A stretch of DNA of 34,753 bases, from the NCBI GenBank assembly GCA_964058805.1, contig CAXKVV010001354.1, forward strand, positions 1 to 34,753, read 5' to 3'. The notes beneath the pieces were generated by a model. The model saw only the letters and a program-made list of their open reading frames with translations. It made no database searches and was not told the origin of the DNA. The position numbers were made by a program, and so were the translations under genes. Origin of the DNA: Schoenoplectus triqueter (Eukaryota > Streptophyta > Magnoliopsida > Poales > Cyperaceae). Shown here in pieces: positions 9,425 to 20,872 of the stretch (within the stretch, counting starts at the first letter, position 1; each line of letters opens with the position of its first letter).

Positions 9425-9605
9425 GACGAACCTACAAACAGATCGGTTCAGTCTTTATTTAACCCTATGAAAGACGAACCTACAAACAGATCGGTTCAAT
9501 CTCTACTTAATTCTATGGAAGACAAACCTACAAATAGATCGGTTTTGTCCTATGGAAGACGAACCTACAAACAGATCGGTTCAGTCTATGCCACCTCGAG
9601 ATGTA
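9425..9605 (-). repeat. 48-bp tandem repeats in LTR Y (four units)
   Basis: GACGAACCTACAAACAGATC-type units start at 9425, 9473, 9521 (GACAAACC variant) and 9558; the last spacing is 37. Copy X has three units of exactly 48 bp. Because 48 is a multiple of 3 they read as short repeated peptides, but no continuous protein surrounds them. Confidence 0.8.
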
Positions 9606-10439
9606 ACCTTACTACAGACCAGGTTAGTCTCTTCAGAGGGGCTTGAGGTGAGTCTACATACAGAACGACTCGACCTCCGTTGATCTAGAAGATAAACCTA
9701 CTACAGAACGGTTCAATCTTAACTAGTCAACAACCAATCACACAAAATACAACTCGAAGCACTGAGCCGGTTGATCTTGAGGTTGGTGAATCAGGAGAAG
9801 GGTGGATATGGCCCACGTGTTTCTTCTCACCGATCTTCTAGATCATGAATTCGAAGCACTAAGCCGATTCATAAACCTAGGAAACACAGTTACACACAAT
9901 GTCAAACCTAAAGCGCTGAGCCAGCTTAACATTGAGGTATGTGTTAGTGAAGGAACCTACCTACAGAATGGTTCACATTCACTGTTTTGTGGATGAATCT
10001 ACTACAGAACGATTCAATCTCACAGTCTCGGGAAATGAGCCAGGAGACAAACTTATCGACGGATGAGTTCAGTCTTGCTAGCTCAAATGGTCATGAATTA
10101 CTTGTTCATGACACCGAGTCATTAAGATGTCGCTTCGCTCGGACATCGTAATGTTCTTCTTCTTCAAAGTCGACATATCTCTCCATGCTGATGTCGTAGG
10201 TTTGGTCATTCTTCAGCGAGCGTCGAAATGTTCTTGTCTCGACTAATCATTCTACATGTTGCATTACTTGTGCAAAATTACTATGTTGCCCTACACCCCT
10301 TGTGTGAGCGTATTCAATCATGAGTTACTTGCTCATGGTAGTGAGTCATTAAGATGTCACCTCTCTAGGACATCGTAATGTTCTTCTTCCTCAGAGTTGA
10401 CATACATCTTCATGTTAATATCGCAGCTCTGGTTATTTT

Positions 10440-10610
10440 TCATCAAGCGTCAAGATGTTCTTGTCTCGACGTGTCTTCTCATGTTGCTATCGAAGCCTTA
10501 GTCGTTTTACGTCAAGATGTTCTTGTCTCCACGTATCTTCTCATATTGCTATTCAAGCCTTAGTCATCTTACGTCAAGATGTTCTTGTCTTGACTAATCG
10601 TTCTAAAGGT
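10440..10610 (-). repeat. 62-bp tandem repeats in LTR Y (three units)
   Basis: GTCAAGATGTTCTTGTC occurs at about 10449, 10511 and 10573, a 62-base period. A diverged flanking unit lies near 10200. Copy X has five units at the matching place. Confidence 0.8.
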
Positions 10611-10679
10611 TATATCATGTGTGCAAACATTCTCATGTGGCTCTACAATCCTTATGTGAGCTTATTTATTCATTTCTAA

Positions 10680-11930
10680 AATGCACAAAGTCTATTATAT
10701 AATATCTTCCATTATTATTCCTATTATAAAGATGCATTTATTTATTATTATTATTTTTTTTTTTTATTATTATATATATTTTTTTATTTCTTAAACTCTA
10801 TTTATCTATGTAGAAAAATTACTTACAAAAATAATAGGAAAAGGGGTTAGCTAATAACTAGAATTTTATTTATATTTTTTGGATTTTTATAATAGCTAAA
10901 ATAGTAGAATTTTATCTTTGTTATTTCTAAACTCTATTTATTTTGTAGAAAATTACTTACAAAATACTAGAAAATAAAATGGCAATGATTTTTATTTATA
11001 TTTTTAAAATGTTTATAATAGCCAAAGTAATAGAATTTTATTATTATATTCTATTATTCATTATGTAGGAATTATCAAAAGATGGCTAGCTATATTATTT
11101 TTATTATTATTATTTTTTTATTTTTAAGATCTATAATAGCTAAAAAGAAATCATTATCAATATTCTATCTTATTCATTATACTATTCATTATTATTTTTT
11201 ATTATTTCTATTTATTATCCATATAAAAGTATAAGATTTTTTATTATTATTAGTTGAAAATAGCTATAAGAGATGAAATTCATTATATTTTTATTACAAC
11301 TATTATTTTGTTGCATTTTATTCATTAAAAGTATTTTTATTGTATATTTGTATAGAAATAACAAAAGAAATGCAATTCATTTTATTATGAAACTATATTA
11401 TCATTCTTTATTATAAAAGAAAATGTATTTACTATCTATTATCATGGTAGTATATATTTTTGTATTTTTCTTTTGTGCTATTTATTTTTATTATTCTTTT
11501 TACAGAAAATATCAACATAATATCTATTATTATTATTTTTTTTATCAAAGAATATAGCTAATCTCATTATTTATTATGGTATATTACTATCATCATTATT
11601 ATTTCATGAAAAATCACTTGAAAAATCAGAAAAATATATCTAACTATTATTCATGATTTTATTTGTATTTTTGGAATTTTTATAGTATTTAAAATGACAA
11701 GTCAAAGCTAAGTCAAATATATCAATATATGTAATGTCTTTTGCTTTTAAATTGTTTTATCATGATTATATTTTTAAAACTGGAATATTATCATATAGAA
11801 AAATAGTATGAAAAATAAGGAAACTTTAGAAACAAATTTGAGTCAATTTGGAGTTTAGGAACATTTTCAAATGATTTATTTACTATTATATTATTAATAT
11901 TCTGTTATTATTCAATTACTGGGCTCAATC
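10680..11930. other. AT-rich low-complexity segment of LTR Y
   Basis: A long run of ATT/TTA-rich sequence with many short TATTATTATTTTT-like stretches. Its reverse-complement counterpart is X 17230-18480. It is non-coding, and any polyadenylation signals would be lost among the AT words. Confidence 0.7.
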
Positions 11931-13264
11931 TGGGCCTTCAGATTTGTATTAAGATTAGCACAACTCTTCTATTTAACTTTTATGTTTACTTGGGCCGCCG
12001 GATTAAATTAAGATTTGCACCAAATGGATTAAAGGCCCAGATTGAATCTGGCTTTAATTTTCTAAATACCCGATAGCCTAGCTCCCTAGGATTTGTATCA
12101 ATATTCGTGCGTCTCTTTGAGATTAGTGTGACAACAGTCTCTCTCCATATCCCATCCCTTATGCCTTGAGATCCGTGCCGTGGAGGTGATCTTGATACTC
12201 CGGTGGCCTGATCGGAAATCAACCACCACTATTGGCATCGCCTGGACGTGGGTAGTCTTATCATGACCTCAGATCATGTGTCAAGGTGATGGATCACCGG
12301 CGCCACCACCGCCGATTAATGTATGTACCGGAATTCGGTACTGAGCAAAACTTAATCGAAATTGAAGCTTATACAAACCTTGATTCCTCTAATTTCTTGC
12401 TCAATCTTATAATTTTGAGTCTTAGCTGATGTAATTCAACAGGTTATCCTTGCAATTTCTCTCTATGTGCATAGGCCATTGTGTTCTTGAGTGAGCGACC
12501 GGTACCGATCGTTGAGACTGGATCAGTTCTTGCGTTTCCAATCAATTGACAAGTTATTTTCTCACATAACCTCATCGTCAACGTCGTTATACTCAAGCTG
12601 AATGATTAATCATCTCAATTGTAAGAAGAGACGATGATAAAACTCATTCAAACTCAAGTTTCTTTAACTGCTCAGATTTCCGCGTTTCTAATCGATGAAT
12701 TGATCAGAAATCGGATTACTTGAACAATTAATTGGAAACGCAAGAGACTAAGAGATCAATTGATCTTCAATTAGTGCAATTGCATGACTGTGGGGCTGAG
12801 AGATCACTTGGTCTTCGACCGGCCCCGATCAGTACTACGTACCAGTTGCTCCTTTGCGTCAATTACTCGAAATGCAAGAAGAAAAATAGGAGATAAAAGG
12901 TAGAAACAACAAGGCGATGGTCAAGAAAACAGATTCATCATAAATTTCAAGAAATTCAATCAATTGCATCAAAAGAAATTGAGGAAAACAGAAAAGCAAT
13001 AATGGAATTCAATCAATTGCTTTTAAATAATTGCAATTGCATCACAAGCTCTCATCTTTATCACTGCACTCACCTTTCTTCTCCTCTAGCTCTAAGCTCC
13101 TTCAATTGACTGTAGATAGTGGAATGGATTAAGTGTATATTAAGCTCTCAAGCACTTGCCGAGATCACTTAATTGAATAGGCTTGTCTCTTGCTCTCTAC
13201 AATTCTTGAATGGTCTTTTAGGAGTTGTAAGCACACTGTCCCCTCTTCTGTTGTCGAGTTGGAG

Positions 13265-13528
13265 TTTATATAGGGATTGCATTCATTTGACCAGACTTGA
13301 CCTCATGATTCATTTGCACTTGGTGCAATGCACCACTCTTTCAAGTTGTTCTCTTGTGCTTCATGGCTCACTGGACCAGGCATCAACTACTTGGCTCATA
13401 TGTAACTGCCTAGATGCAGTTACAGCTTCTTCCTATTTACTGATTTGCCATCAGTCGATCTTCTCCTTCTCACAAGTCCTTCTAGTTCTTTCTAGATCTT
13501 TCTAGGCATCGTACTATGCCTATATAAA
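13265..13528. promoter_or_regulatory. Divergent TATA pair in LTR Y
   Basis: TATATAAA is on the minus strand at 13272-13265 (sense for Y), and TATATAAA on the plus strand at 13521-13528 (antisense). The 249-base gap compares with about 280 in X, although the sequence between is poorly conserved. Confidence 0.4.
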
Positions 13529-14468
13529 CCGCTCACATGCTCTCTTAGCTCCATTTTACGGCAGTTGATCAAATTTCCTTTCTTCTTCCTTTACAAGTTC
13601 ATAACTAAGTCTCAGCCCTTCTCTTTGATCCTTCGCTTATTTTTTATAATTCAAAGCTTAAACATCATCCTCTTAGTGCCAGGCAACTCCCTGTGTACTC
13701 CCTTGTTGATTTGATATCTCTAACACAGTGTTCAACCAACTCGTTTTTAAGCCGAATTGTGAACCAGTACATCTCCTCCTTTCAGCATTCAATTCTTTCC
13801 AAATTTTATTCTAACATCATCGCCTTGAACCTAGGAAGCCTTTCCATCCCTCAATTGCAGGTTTCAAGCTCTAATTTGCAAGTTCCATGTTTTGACTCGA
13901 GGTATTCCTTTTTTCTATATCTCTCTTCATGCTGTATTATTTCAAAATCTAGCCTTGTACATCTTCTCTCCTTTATGTAATACAGCCAAGGCTAGAAGCA
14001 ATTAGCTCTAAGTAAAGCCCTTTGCTTGATCTCCATTGATGGCGCCATCGACTGTGGAGACGATCGGGAAGAAGAAGAGAAGAAGAGGGAAGAAGGGTGA
14101 AGCGTCTACAAGCGTGCCTGCATCCGGCGTTCATGCACCAAGGCAAAGGAAAAGGAGAGTGCAGAGAGAGAGTCTTCAGACGCCAGGTGCATGGACCCCT
14201 TTCTTCTTTTATTTAAATTCCAGCCAATAGATCTGTGTAGACTTGGTTTGTTATCTTCTTGTATGCCACAGACTCATGAACCTGACTAGTGGGCCCTACT
14301 TGTAAGTTCACTGAGTCTAGGTTTATAGATATCGTTAGTGACTGATTAGTGCATGATTAGGGTTAATTGATATGACATGGCATGCTATGATTGGCTCATT
14401 AGTTTAATCACCTTCCTTTTATCTCTGATTATTCACTAACTGATGCTGAGGTGGCCTTGTGATATGGT

Positions 14469-14691
14469 GCCATGTGGCACAGAGCTGGGTGAGGTGGCCT
14501 CCTCTGGCTGTGCCATGTGGCATGGGGTTGGGTGAAGTGGCCCTGTGATGTAATGCCATATGGCACTAAGGTGGTGAGGTGGCCCACTGGCTGTCTGCCA
14601 CGTGGCACTAAGGTGGGGCCCACCTGTCAGTGACTCATATCAGGGTGGGGCCCACTTGCTGACATGGCCCAATGAGAGGCTGCCACGTGGC
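14469..14691. promoter_or_regulatory. TCP-like / G-box-like motif array (LTR Y)
   Basis: GCCAYGTGGC-type palindromes are at 14469-14478, about 14512, 14554 (GCCATATGGC), 14597-14606 and 14682-14691. GTGGGGCCCAC is at 14613-14623 and 14645-14655. The array is about 220 bp here against about 670 bp in X, so copy number has changed since the two LTRs diverged. Confidence 0.55.
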
Positions 14692-15705
14692 ACACCCTCT
14701 CTCTTCGCTTATTTTATTCCTTCTGTGTTTCTTGCACCCAGTTTGTACCCAGAGCTGTTATTATCTCCAATTTGTACCCAGAGTTGCTCTGATCAAATCT
14801 CAGCCTTTGATTAATCCATTTATTCTGCTTTTATCTTCCCTGAATTTATTTTAATAGCTCCACTTGTCCAAAAATCATGAAAATTTCACCAAAAATCCCT
14901 AAAATCATGATGATCATCCCTGTAATTTTTAATTCCATTTTTTCCCCTCCTTCTCTGAATTAAAAATTATTTTATCAAATAAACCCTATTATTTCTTCTG
15001 AATTAATCCCTGATTTCATTTGTAGCTCAATGTCTCTGCCAATTATCTCTCTCTTGCAGAAACCACCCTAACTAAATACCAATTAGACTTATATTGATAT
15101 TCATTAGGGCTTGATCTGATCAACAGTTGATTACATGTCAATAGTTGATACAGATCTAGACTTGATCAGATGGTTGCTCCCAGCTTTGGCACCTGATCAG
15201 TCTTGTGAAATTGACTTTCAATCCCTTAACATGAGGGTGACTTGGTCAAAGAACTGACTACTTATCAGTAATTGACACAAATCAAAGCATGGTTAGGTGG
15301 TTGCTCACAGCTTTGGCACCAGGTCAGCCTTGAAAGCAAAATCACATTTGGAATTTCTCATGACTAGTCACATCAAAATGCTAGCTTGTCATTGACATCA
15401 TTTCATGTAGTATAGGGATTATACTGCTTCAGCTCCTTTCTAGGGTTAGCTCCAAGGGCAGATTTTTAGGGTTTAACCCTGACTCCTATAATAGGTCACT
15501 GAGGTGTGGGGTCCACCTGTCAGTGAAAATGGTCACATGGTTGACTCATCAGATAGGCTATGTTGTTAGGTTCATCTACAAGGGACTGCCAGGTGGGTCC
15601 CACTTGTCAGAGAAAATATAATCAAATGGCTGACCCATCAGGAGATTTTCTCTCTCTGGAATCTCCCGAGGGTCAGCCACCTCGAATGAGTAGGAGGTGG
15701 TGGGG

Positions 15706-15959
15706 TATTTATATCCTCGTCTTTCACCCTGCTATTTCATTGTGGGATTAATGCTTAACCTCTGTTCCGGGTTGATTAGTTTTCTTAGCAAAATAGGCTA
15801 GGTTCATGTCATTGGAGCTGCTCATAAGGGACTGCCATGTGGGTCCCACTTGTCAGAAAAGATATAATCACATGGTGACACCCGAGAGATCTCCTCTCTC
15901 CCTCGATCCTCTCGGTTGTCACTCATGCTGAGTAGATAGAGGATAGTGGGGTATTTATA
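15706..15959 (-). promoter_or_regulatory. Paired TATAAATA boxes of LTR Y
   Basis: TATAAATA on the minus strand lies at 15959-15952 and 15713-15706, 246 bases apart exactly as in X. Each is followed by CCCCAC. Confidence 0.5.
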
Positions 15960-16152
15960 CTCTTCACTTCATGCCCAGCATTCCATTGTGGGACTAATGG
16001 ATTTGTTCCGGGGTTAGACAGCGACCTCTTCTGATCAGTGGATCATCTTTTCATTGCTTTCTTTTCTTCTCTCTTCTTATGATTTATCATTAATCATCAA
16101 TTTATTTTCATTTATTCATCTACTCATCCTTGAAATTTTTCAAGGGTAAACA

Positions 16153-16157
16153 GAAGG
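16153..16157. repeat. Target-site duplication GAAGG of element Y, right copy
   Basis: It directly follows ...AAGGGTAAACA at 16152 and matches 8968-8972. Confidence 0.85.
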
Positions 16158-17229
16158 GTTTTTGTAACCCTCCCGATTTTGTATTTGATTTGGAATTGTA
16201 ATTCATTTTGAGTTGGTGATGGAAGTTGATTGAAGGGTTCCCGTAACCCTCTCAACTCTTTCACAAGTTTAATTGCATGGGTTTAGTGAATTCATCGAGT
16301 GGAATTGATATACTGGTATACCATGGGGTGAATTGGGACTGTTTTCTTTTATTTTCGCAATTATCATAATAGTGGGATTTAAAACTATATCTAGGTAGTA
16401 ATTGAGGAGTTTCATGGTCGCCTGAATGAATTTTACAAATTTGATTTCATGAATTTAACTAATTCCATTAGATCAATCAGTATACTGATAAATATATCAG
16501 TACCGATCGTGTACTTCACTCAATTAGCATAGATTCATGAATTATTAACACTTTATACATCAATAATCCGCTCTAGGCAAGTCTAGGAATATACAGGAAT
16601 GTTGAGATCGCTTGCATATCGTGTATAGGCCGATTACAAACATAACTTGAGTTGGTACCAAACGGTACCGAGTAATCTTGAGCTCCATAGCCTTCTTGAA
16701 TGAATTCAAACAGAAATTGACCATGTTATCTTGTTAAAGGAGCTAGGGCGATGCCATATAACATGAAAATTGTGTAAATTGATCGATGAATGAATCGAAT
16801 TTGATATTAGAATCACTTCGGTACCGAGATGTACCACTGAGACAATTTGATGATGGTGTCCATTGAGAACCACCGCACAGATCATTAATCGGACGCCGAA
16901 GAATAACTCCTCATGGCAAGACGACTCTAAGGCAGTTGCCTGATCGGAGGGAGATGGCCGCAGTCGCCGGCGCTGCCAATGGCACGAATCTTGGAGCTCA
17001 CGTTGACTGGAGAGTCAGAGAATCGTGGCAGCGCGGATATTGACGCGCGCATGTGGATCTTGAAGAGATCGGACGTTTGGGATAAAATGATGTTTTTAAA
17101 TAAAGATCCAGAATGGATCTGGGCCTTACATCTCGTATGGTTTAATCTTGAGACGAATCCAGCGGCCCAAATAAGAACGGAGTTAAATGAAAGATGAGCG
17201 CCAATCTTGGTGCAGATCTAAAGGCCCAG

Positions 17230-18480
17230 ATTAAGCCCATTAGTCAATTAATAACAGAACATTAATTATATATAGTAAATAAATGATTTGAAAATGCTCC
17301 TGAACTCCAAATTAACTCAAATTTGTTTCTAAAATTTTCTTAGTTTTCATATTATTTTTCTATATGATAATATTCCAGTTTTAAAAATATAATCATGATA
17401 AAACAATTCAAAAGTAAAAGACATTACATATATTGATACCTTTGACTTAGCTTTGACTTATCATTTTAAATACTATAAAAATTCCAAAAATACAAATAAA
17501 ATCATGAATAATAACTAGATATATTTTAGTAATTTTTCAAGTGATCTTTTTCATGAAATGATAATGACAATAGTAATATGCCATAATAAATAATGAGATT
17601 AGCTATATTCTTTGATAAATAAAAAAAATGAATAATAATAGATATTATGTTGATATTTTCTGTAAAAAGAATAATAAAAATAAATAGCACAAAATATACT
17701 AAAAATATATACTACTATGATAATAGATAGCAAATACATTTTCTTCTATAATAAAGAGTGATAATATAGTTTTATAATAAATGAATTGTATTACTTTTGT
17801 TATTTCCATACAAATATACAATAAAAATATTTTTGATGAATAAAATGCAATAAAAATAATAGTTGTAATAAAATATAATGAATTTCATCCCTTATGGCTA
17901 TTTTCAAATAATGATGATAATAATAAAGAAACTTATATTTTTCTATAGATGATAAATAGAAATAATAAAAATATATAATAAAAAACTATAATAAATAGAA
18001 TAGAATATTAATAATGATTTCTTTTAGCTATTATGGATCTTAAAAATAAAAATAAAAATAATATAGCTAATCATCTTTTGATTTGTAAATAACTTTCACA
18101 TAATGAATAATGTTTCAACATAATAGAATATAATAATAAAATTCTATCACTTTGGCTATTATAAATATATAAAAAAAAATAAATAAAAATCATAGCCATT
18201 TTATTTTCTAGTATTTTGAAAGTGATTTTCTACAAAATAAATAGAATTTAGAGATAATAAAAATAAAAATTCTACTATTTTAGCTGTTATAAAAATCCCA
18301 AAAATATAGATAAAATTCTAGTTAATAGCTAACCCATTTTCCTATTATTTTTGTAAATAACTTTTCTATATATATAAATAGAGTTTAAAAATAAAAAATA
18401 ATAATAATAATAATAAATAAATAAATAAATGCATCTTTATAATAGAAATAATAATGGAAGATATTATGTAAAAGGCTTTG
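17230..18480. other. AT-rich low-complexity segment of LTR X
   Basis: Counterpart of 10680-11930 on the opposite strand. AAT/ATA-rich with no coding capacity. Confidence 0.7.
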
Positions 18481-18569
18481 TACATTTTGGATATAAACAA
18501 AAATGCTCACACAAGGAGTGTAGAGCCACATGAGAATGTTTGCACACATGATATAACCTTTAGAACGAT

Positions 18570-18890
18570 TAGTCAGGACAAGAACATCTTGACGAAGGAT
18601 AAACAAGGTTGCAACGGCAACATGAGAAGATATGTCGAGACAAGAACATCTTGACGTAGAATGACTAAGGCTTTGATAGCAACAAGAGAAGATATGTCGA
18701 GACAAAAACATCTTGACGTAGAACGACTAAGGCTTTGATAGCAATATGAGAAGATATGTTGAGACAAGAACATCTTGACGTAGGATGACTAAGGCTTCGA
18801 AAGCAACATGAGGAGATAAGTCGAGACAAGAATATCTTGACGCTTGATGAAAAATAACCTGAGTTACGACATCAACACGGAGATACATGT
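18570..18890 (+). repeat. 62-bp tandem repeats in LTR X (five units)
   Basis: GAACATCTTGACG or a one-base variant starts at 18582, 18644, 18706, 18768 and 18830, an exact 62-base period. 62 is not a multiple of 3, so the overlapping ORFs shift frame between units and are not a protein repeat. Confidence 0.85.
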
Positions 18891-19702
18891 CGACTCTGAG
18901 GAAGAAGAACATTACGATGTCCTAGAGAGGTGACATCTTAATGACTCACTACCATGAGCAAGTAACTCATGATTGAATACGCTCACACAAGGGGTGTAGG
19001 GCAACATAGTAATTTTGCACAAGTAATGCAACATGTAGAATGATTAGTCGAGACAAGAACATCTTGACGCTCACTGAAGAATGACCAAAGCTACGACATC
19101 AGCATGGAGAGATATGTCGACTTTGAAGAAGAAGAACATTACGATGTCCGAGAGAAGTGACATCTTAATGACTCGGTGTCATGAACAAGTAATTCATGAC
19201 CATTTGAGCTAGCAAGACTGAACTCACCCATCGATGAGTTTGTCTCCTGGTTCATCTCCCGAGATTGTGAGATTGAATCATTCTGTAGTAGATTCATCCA
19301 CAAAACAGTGAATGTGAACCGTTCTGTAGGTAGGTTCCTTCACTAACACATGTCTCAATGTTGAACTGGCTCAGCGCTTCAGGTTTGACATTGTGTGTAA
19401 TTGTGTTTCCTAGGTTTATGAATCGGCTTAGTGCTTCGAATTCATGATCTAGAAGATCGGTGAGAAGAAACACGTGGGTCATATCCACCCTTCTCCTGAT
19501 TCACCAACCTCAAGATCAACCGGCTCAGTGCTTCGAGTTGTATTTTGTGTGATTGGTTGTTGACTAGTTAAAATTGAACCGTTCTGTAGTAGGTTTATCT
19601 TCTAGATCAACGGAGGTCGAGTCGTTCTGTATGTAGACTCACCTCAAGCCCCTCTGAAGAGATTAACCTGGTCTGTAGTAAGGTTATATCTCGAGGTGGC
19701 AT

Positions 19703-19846
19703 AGACTGAACCGATCTGTTTGTAGGTTCGTCTTCCATAGGATTAAGTAAAGACTGAACCGATCTGTTTGTAGGTTCGTCTTCCATAGGGTTAAATAAAG
19801 ACTGAACCGATCTGTTTGTAGGTTCGTCTTCCATGGACCCCTTTTT
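19703..19846 (+). repeat. 48-bp tandem repeats in LTR X (three units)
   Basis: AGACTGAACCGATCTGTTTG starts at 19703, 19751 and 19799. Copy Y has four units. Confidence 0.85.
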
Positions 19847-20145
19847 ATGAACCCAGACGACCACTTGACCATCTTTTAATTATACTATTTGCTTCTCTCT
19901 TTCAAAGATCCAGAGGTGCCTCGAGGTTAGTAGCCCAGGGTAATTAACGGTGGGGGCTTGCGCCCACCGAAATCTACAAGAACTCACAATCACTAAAAAA
20001 ACCACTGAATGTGCATCCAAATATCTCTAAACGGCAGAATCAGCCGACACCCAGCAGATGCACGCTCGGGAGGGATCTCCGTGTCCTTCTTCCGCGAACC
20101 CATCGCCCAGCGGCGGTGCGGCGGCGCGCGAAAAAGGGTCGCACA

Positions 20146-20150
20146 ATCAT
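20146..20150. repeat. Target-site duplication ATCAT of LTR X, right copy
   Basis: Matches 5426-5430. The MITE arm resumes at 20151 with TCTCATTAAATT. Confidence 0.85.
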
Positions 20151-20418
20151 TCTCATTAAATTATTTATATAAAAATCTTGTGGGATGCAAAAATTTGGAG
20201 TGTTTTGAGTTTTTTAAGTCACCGTTTTTAATTTTTTAAAATGATGTTCAAGTATTGAATATATTATTATTATTTTTAAAACCACAACATAAAAAGCTCA
20301 AAACGATCCAAATTTTTGCATCCCATGAGATTTTCATATAAAAAATTTAATGAGAATGATAAATTAAAATTTCAAAATGATTTGATATATTTTTTGAGTT
20401 AAGCTCACGATATTTCTA

Positions 20419-20421
<3 letters not shown>
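20151..20421. mobile_element. Foldback MITE M4, right part
   Basis: It contains an internal inverted repeat: 20151 to about 20210 pairs with about 20298-20355, around TCTTGTGGGATGCAAAAATT. It then runs to GAGTTAAGCTCACGATATTTC, which pairs with the left part at 5339-5430. A (TA)n tract follows. Confidence 0.8.

Positions 20422-20450
<29 letters not shown>
20422..20450. repeat. (TA)n microsatellite between foldback MITEs
   Basis: Pure TA/AT run separating M4 from the next MITE. A similar run at 20854-20872 separates copies 2 and 3. Confidence 0.9.
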
Positions 20451-20453
<3 letters not shown>

Positions 20454-20853
20454 TGAGGCTATGGTGCTTTGCGAAGCACAAAACCTCCCGTGCTTCGCGT
20501 CCGTATCTCGAATTTGAAAGTTCATACGCTCGATCCAAACCGTTGAACATGATCTTCATATTGAAATATCTTTGGAGATCAAATTTTATATTTTTTTGAA
20601 TTTTTTTGCTATTTTTTAAATGAGTATAAAATTTGCTGATCTAACGATTTCTGCACCATCCAAAACTAGCGATTTTGTACCCATCTAAAAAATAGCAAAA
20701 AAATTCAAAAAAATATAAATTTTGATCTCCAAAGATAGTTCAATATGAAGATCATGTTCAACGGTTTGGATCGGGCGTATGAACTTTCAAATTCGAGATA
20801 CGGACGCGAAGCACGGGAGGTTTTGTGCTTCGCGAAGCACCATAGCCTCACTC
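20451..20853. mobile_element. Foldback MITE, family F, copy 2
   Basis: A 403-bp, nearly perfect inverted repeat. The left end is GAGTGAGGCTATGGTGCTTT. The right end, reverse-complemented, is GAGTGAGGCTATGGTGCTTC. Both arms carry GATCCAAACCGTTGAACATG, then AAATTTTATATTTTTTTGAA-like tracts near the centre. The right arm has a perfect GTGCTTCGCGAAGCAC palindrome; the left has GTGCTTTGCGAAGCAC. Flanked on both sides by (TA)n. Non-coding. Confidence 0.85.
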
Positions 20854-20872
20854 TATATATATATATATATAT

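Larger units (their letters stand above)
8973..16152 (-). mobile_element. Inner retrotransposon Y: LTR + PBS + LTR stub, inserted in X
   Basis: A 7180-bp TG...CA unit flanked by GAAGG, of the same family as X but reversed. On the minus strand it reads as a complete LTR (16152 to 9117), a 5-base spacer and PBS-like motif (9116-9094), about 44 bases of leader, and then the last 77 bases of a second LTR (9049-8973). The internal coding region and nearly all of the 3' LTR are missing, as expected from illegitimate recombination inside one element. It encodes no gag or pol. Confidence 0.8.
9117..16152 (-). repeat. Complete giant LTR of element Y (7036 bp)
   Basis: It runs TGTTTACCC (16152) to GGGTCGCACA (9117) on the minus strand. 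It matches X in its first 1.45 kb and in its last approximately 3 kb. The central part (about 12330-14430) aligns poorly with the corresponding part of X (about 7560-8967 plus 16158-16880), although TATA boxes and purine-rich runs recur in the same places. No ORF of family type is present. An LTR of this size is exceptional; Ogre-like and LARD-type LTRs of several kb are the known comparison. Confidence 0.75.
16158..20145 (+). mobile_element. Outer giant LTR X, 3' segment
   Basis: The remaining 3988 bases of X, ending GGGTCGCACA before the ATCAT duplication. From the start to about 16880 it aligns poorly with Y. From about 17200 to 20145 it matches the reverse complement of Y closely; 187 of 195 bases agree in the stretch 19294-19488 versus 9802-9996. 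It contains TGGGCC-type site II words near 17120-17225, an AT-rich segment, two tandem-repeat blocks and a GC-rich 3' end. No retained internal region or second LTR is seen, so X is a solo LTR. No gene is supported. Confidence 0.8.

Noticed and set aside
9802..9996. 64-aa ORF present in both LTR copies (also 19294-19488, - strand) as a conserved protein
   Set aside because: The copies differ at 8 of 195 bases, and at least six of these changes alter the amino acid. There is no sign of protein-level constraint.
10430..10610. CRISPR-like array
   Set aside because: The whole 62-bp unit repeats, with no unique spacers, and the context is a plant retrotransposon LTR.
19607..19872. Repeat protein with MEDEPTNRSVQSL-type units
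   Set aside because: An open frame produced by a 48-bp tandem repeat (a multiple of 3) in a non-coding LTR. No start context or flanking coding sequence is present.
5431..20145. Single giant foldback (TIR) DNA transposon
   Set aside because: The two ends are not inverted copies of each other. The arm order is A-B-A'-B', and an inner pair of TG/CA ends with its own GAAGG duplication shows two nested units.
5431..20145. Assembly artefact or local chromosomal inversion
   Set aside because: Both pairs of 5-bp duplications are exact, the copies differ by several percent, and repeat copy numbers differ. This fits two insertions better, though only long reads can exclude an artefact.
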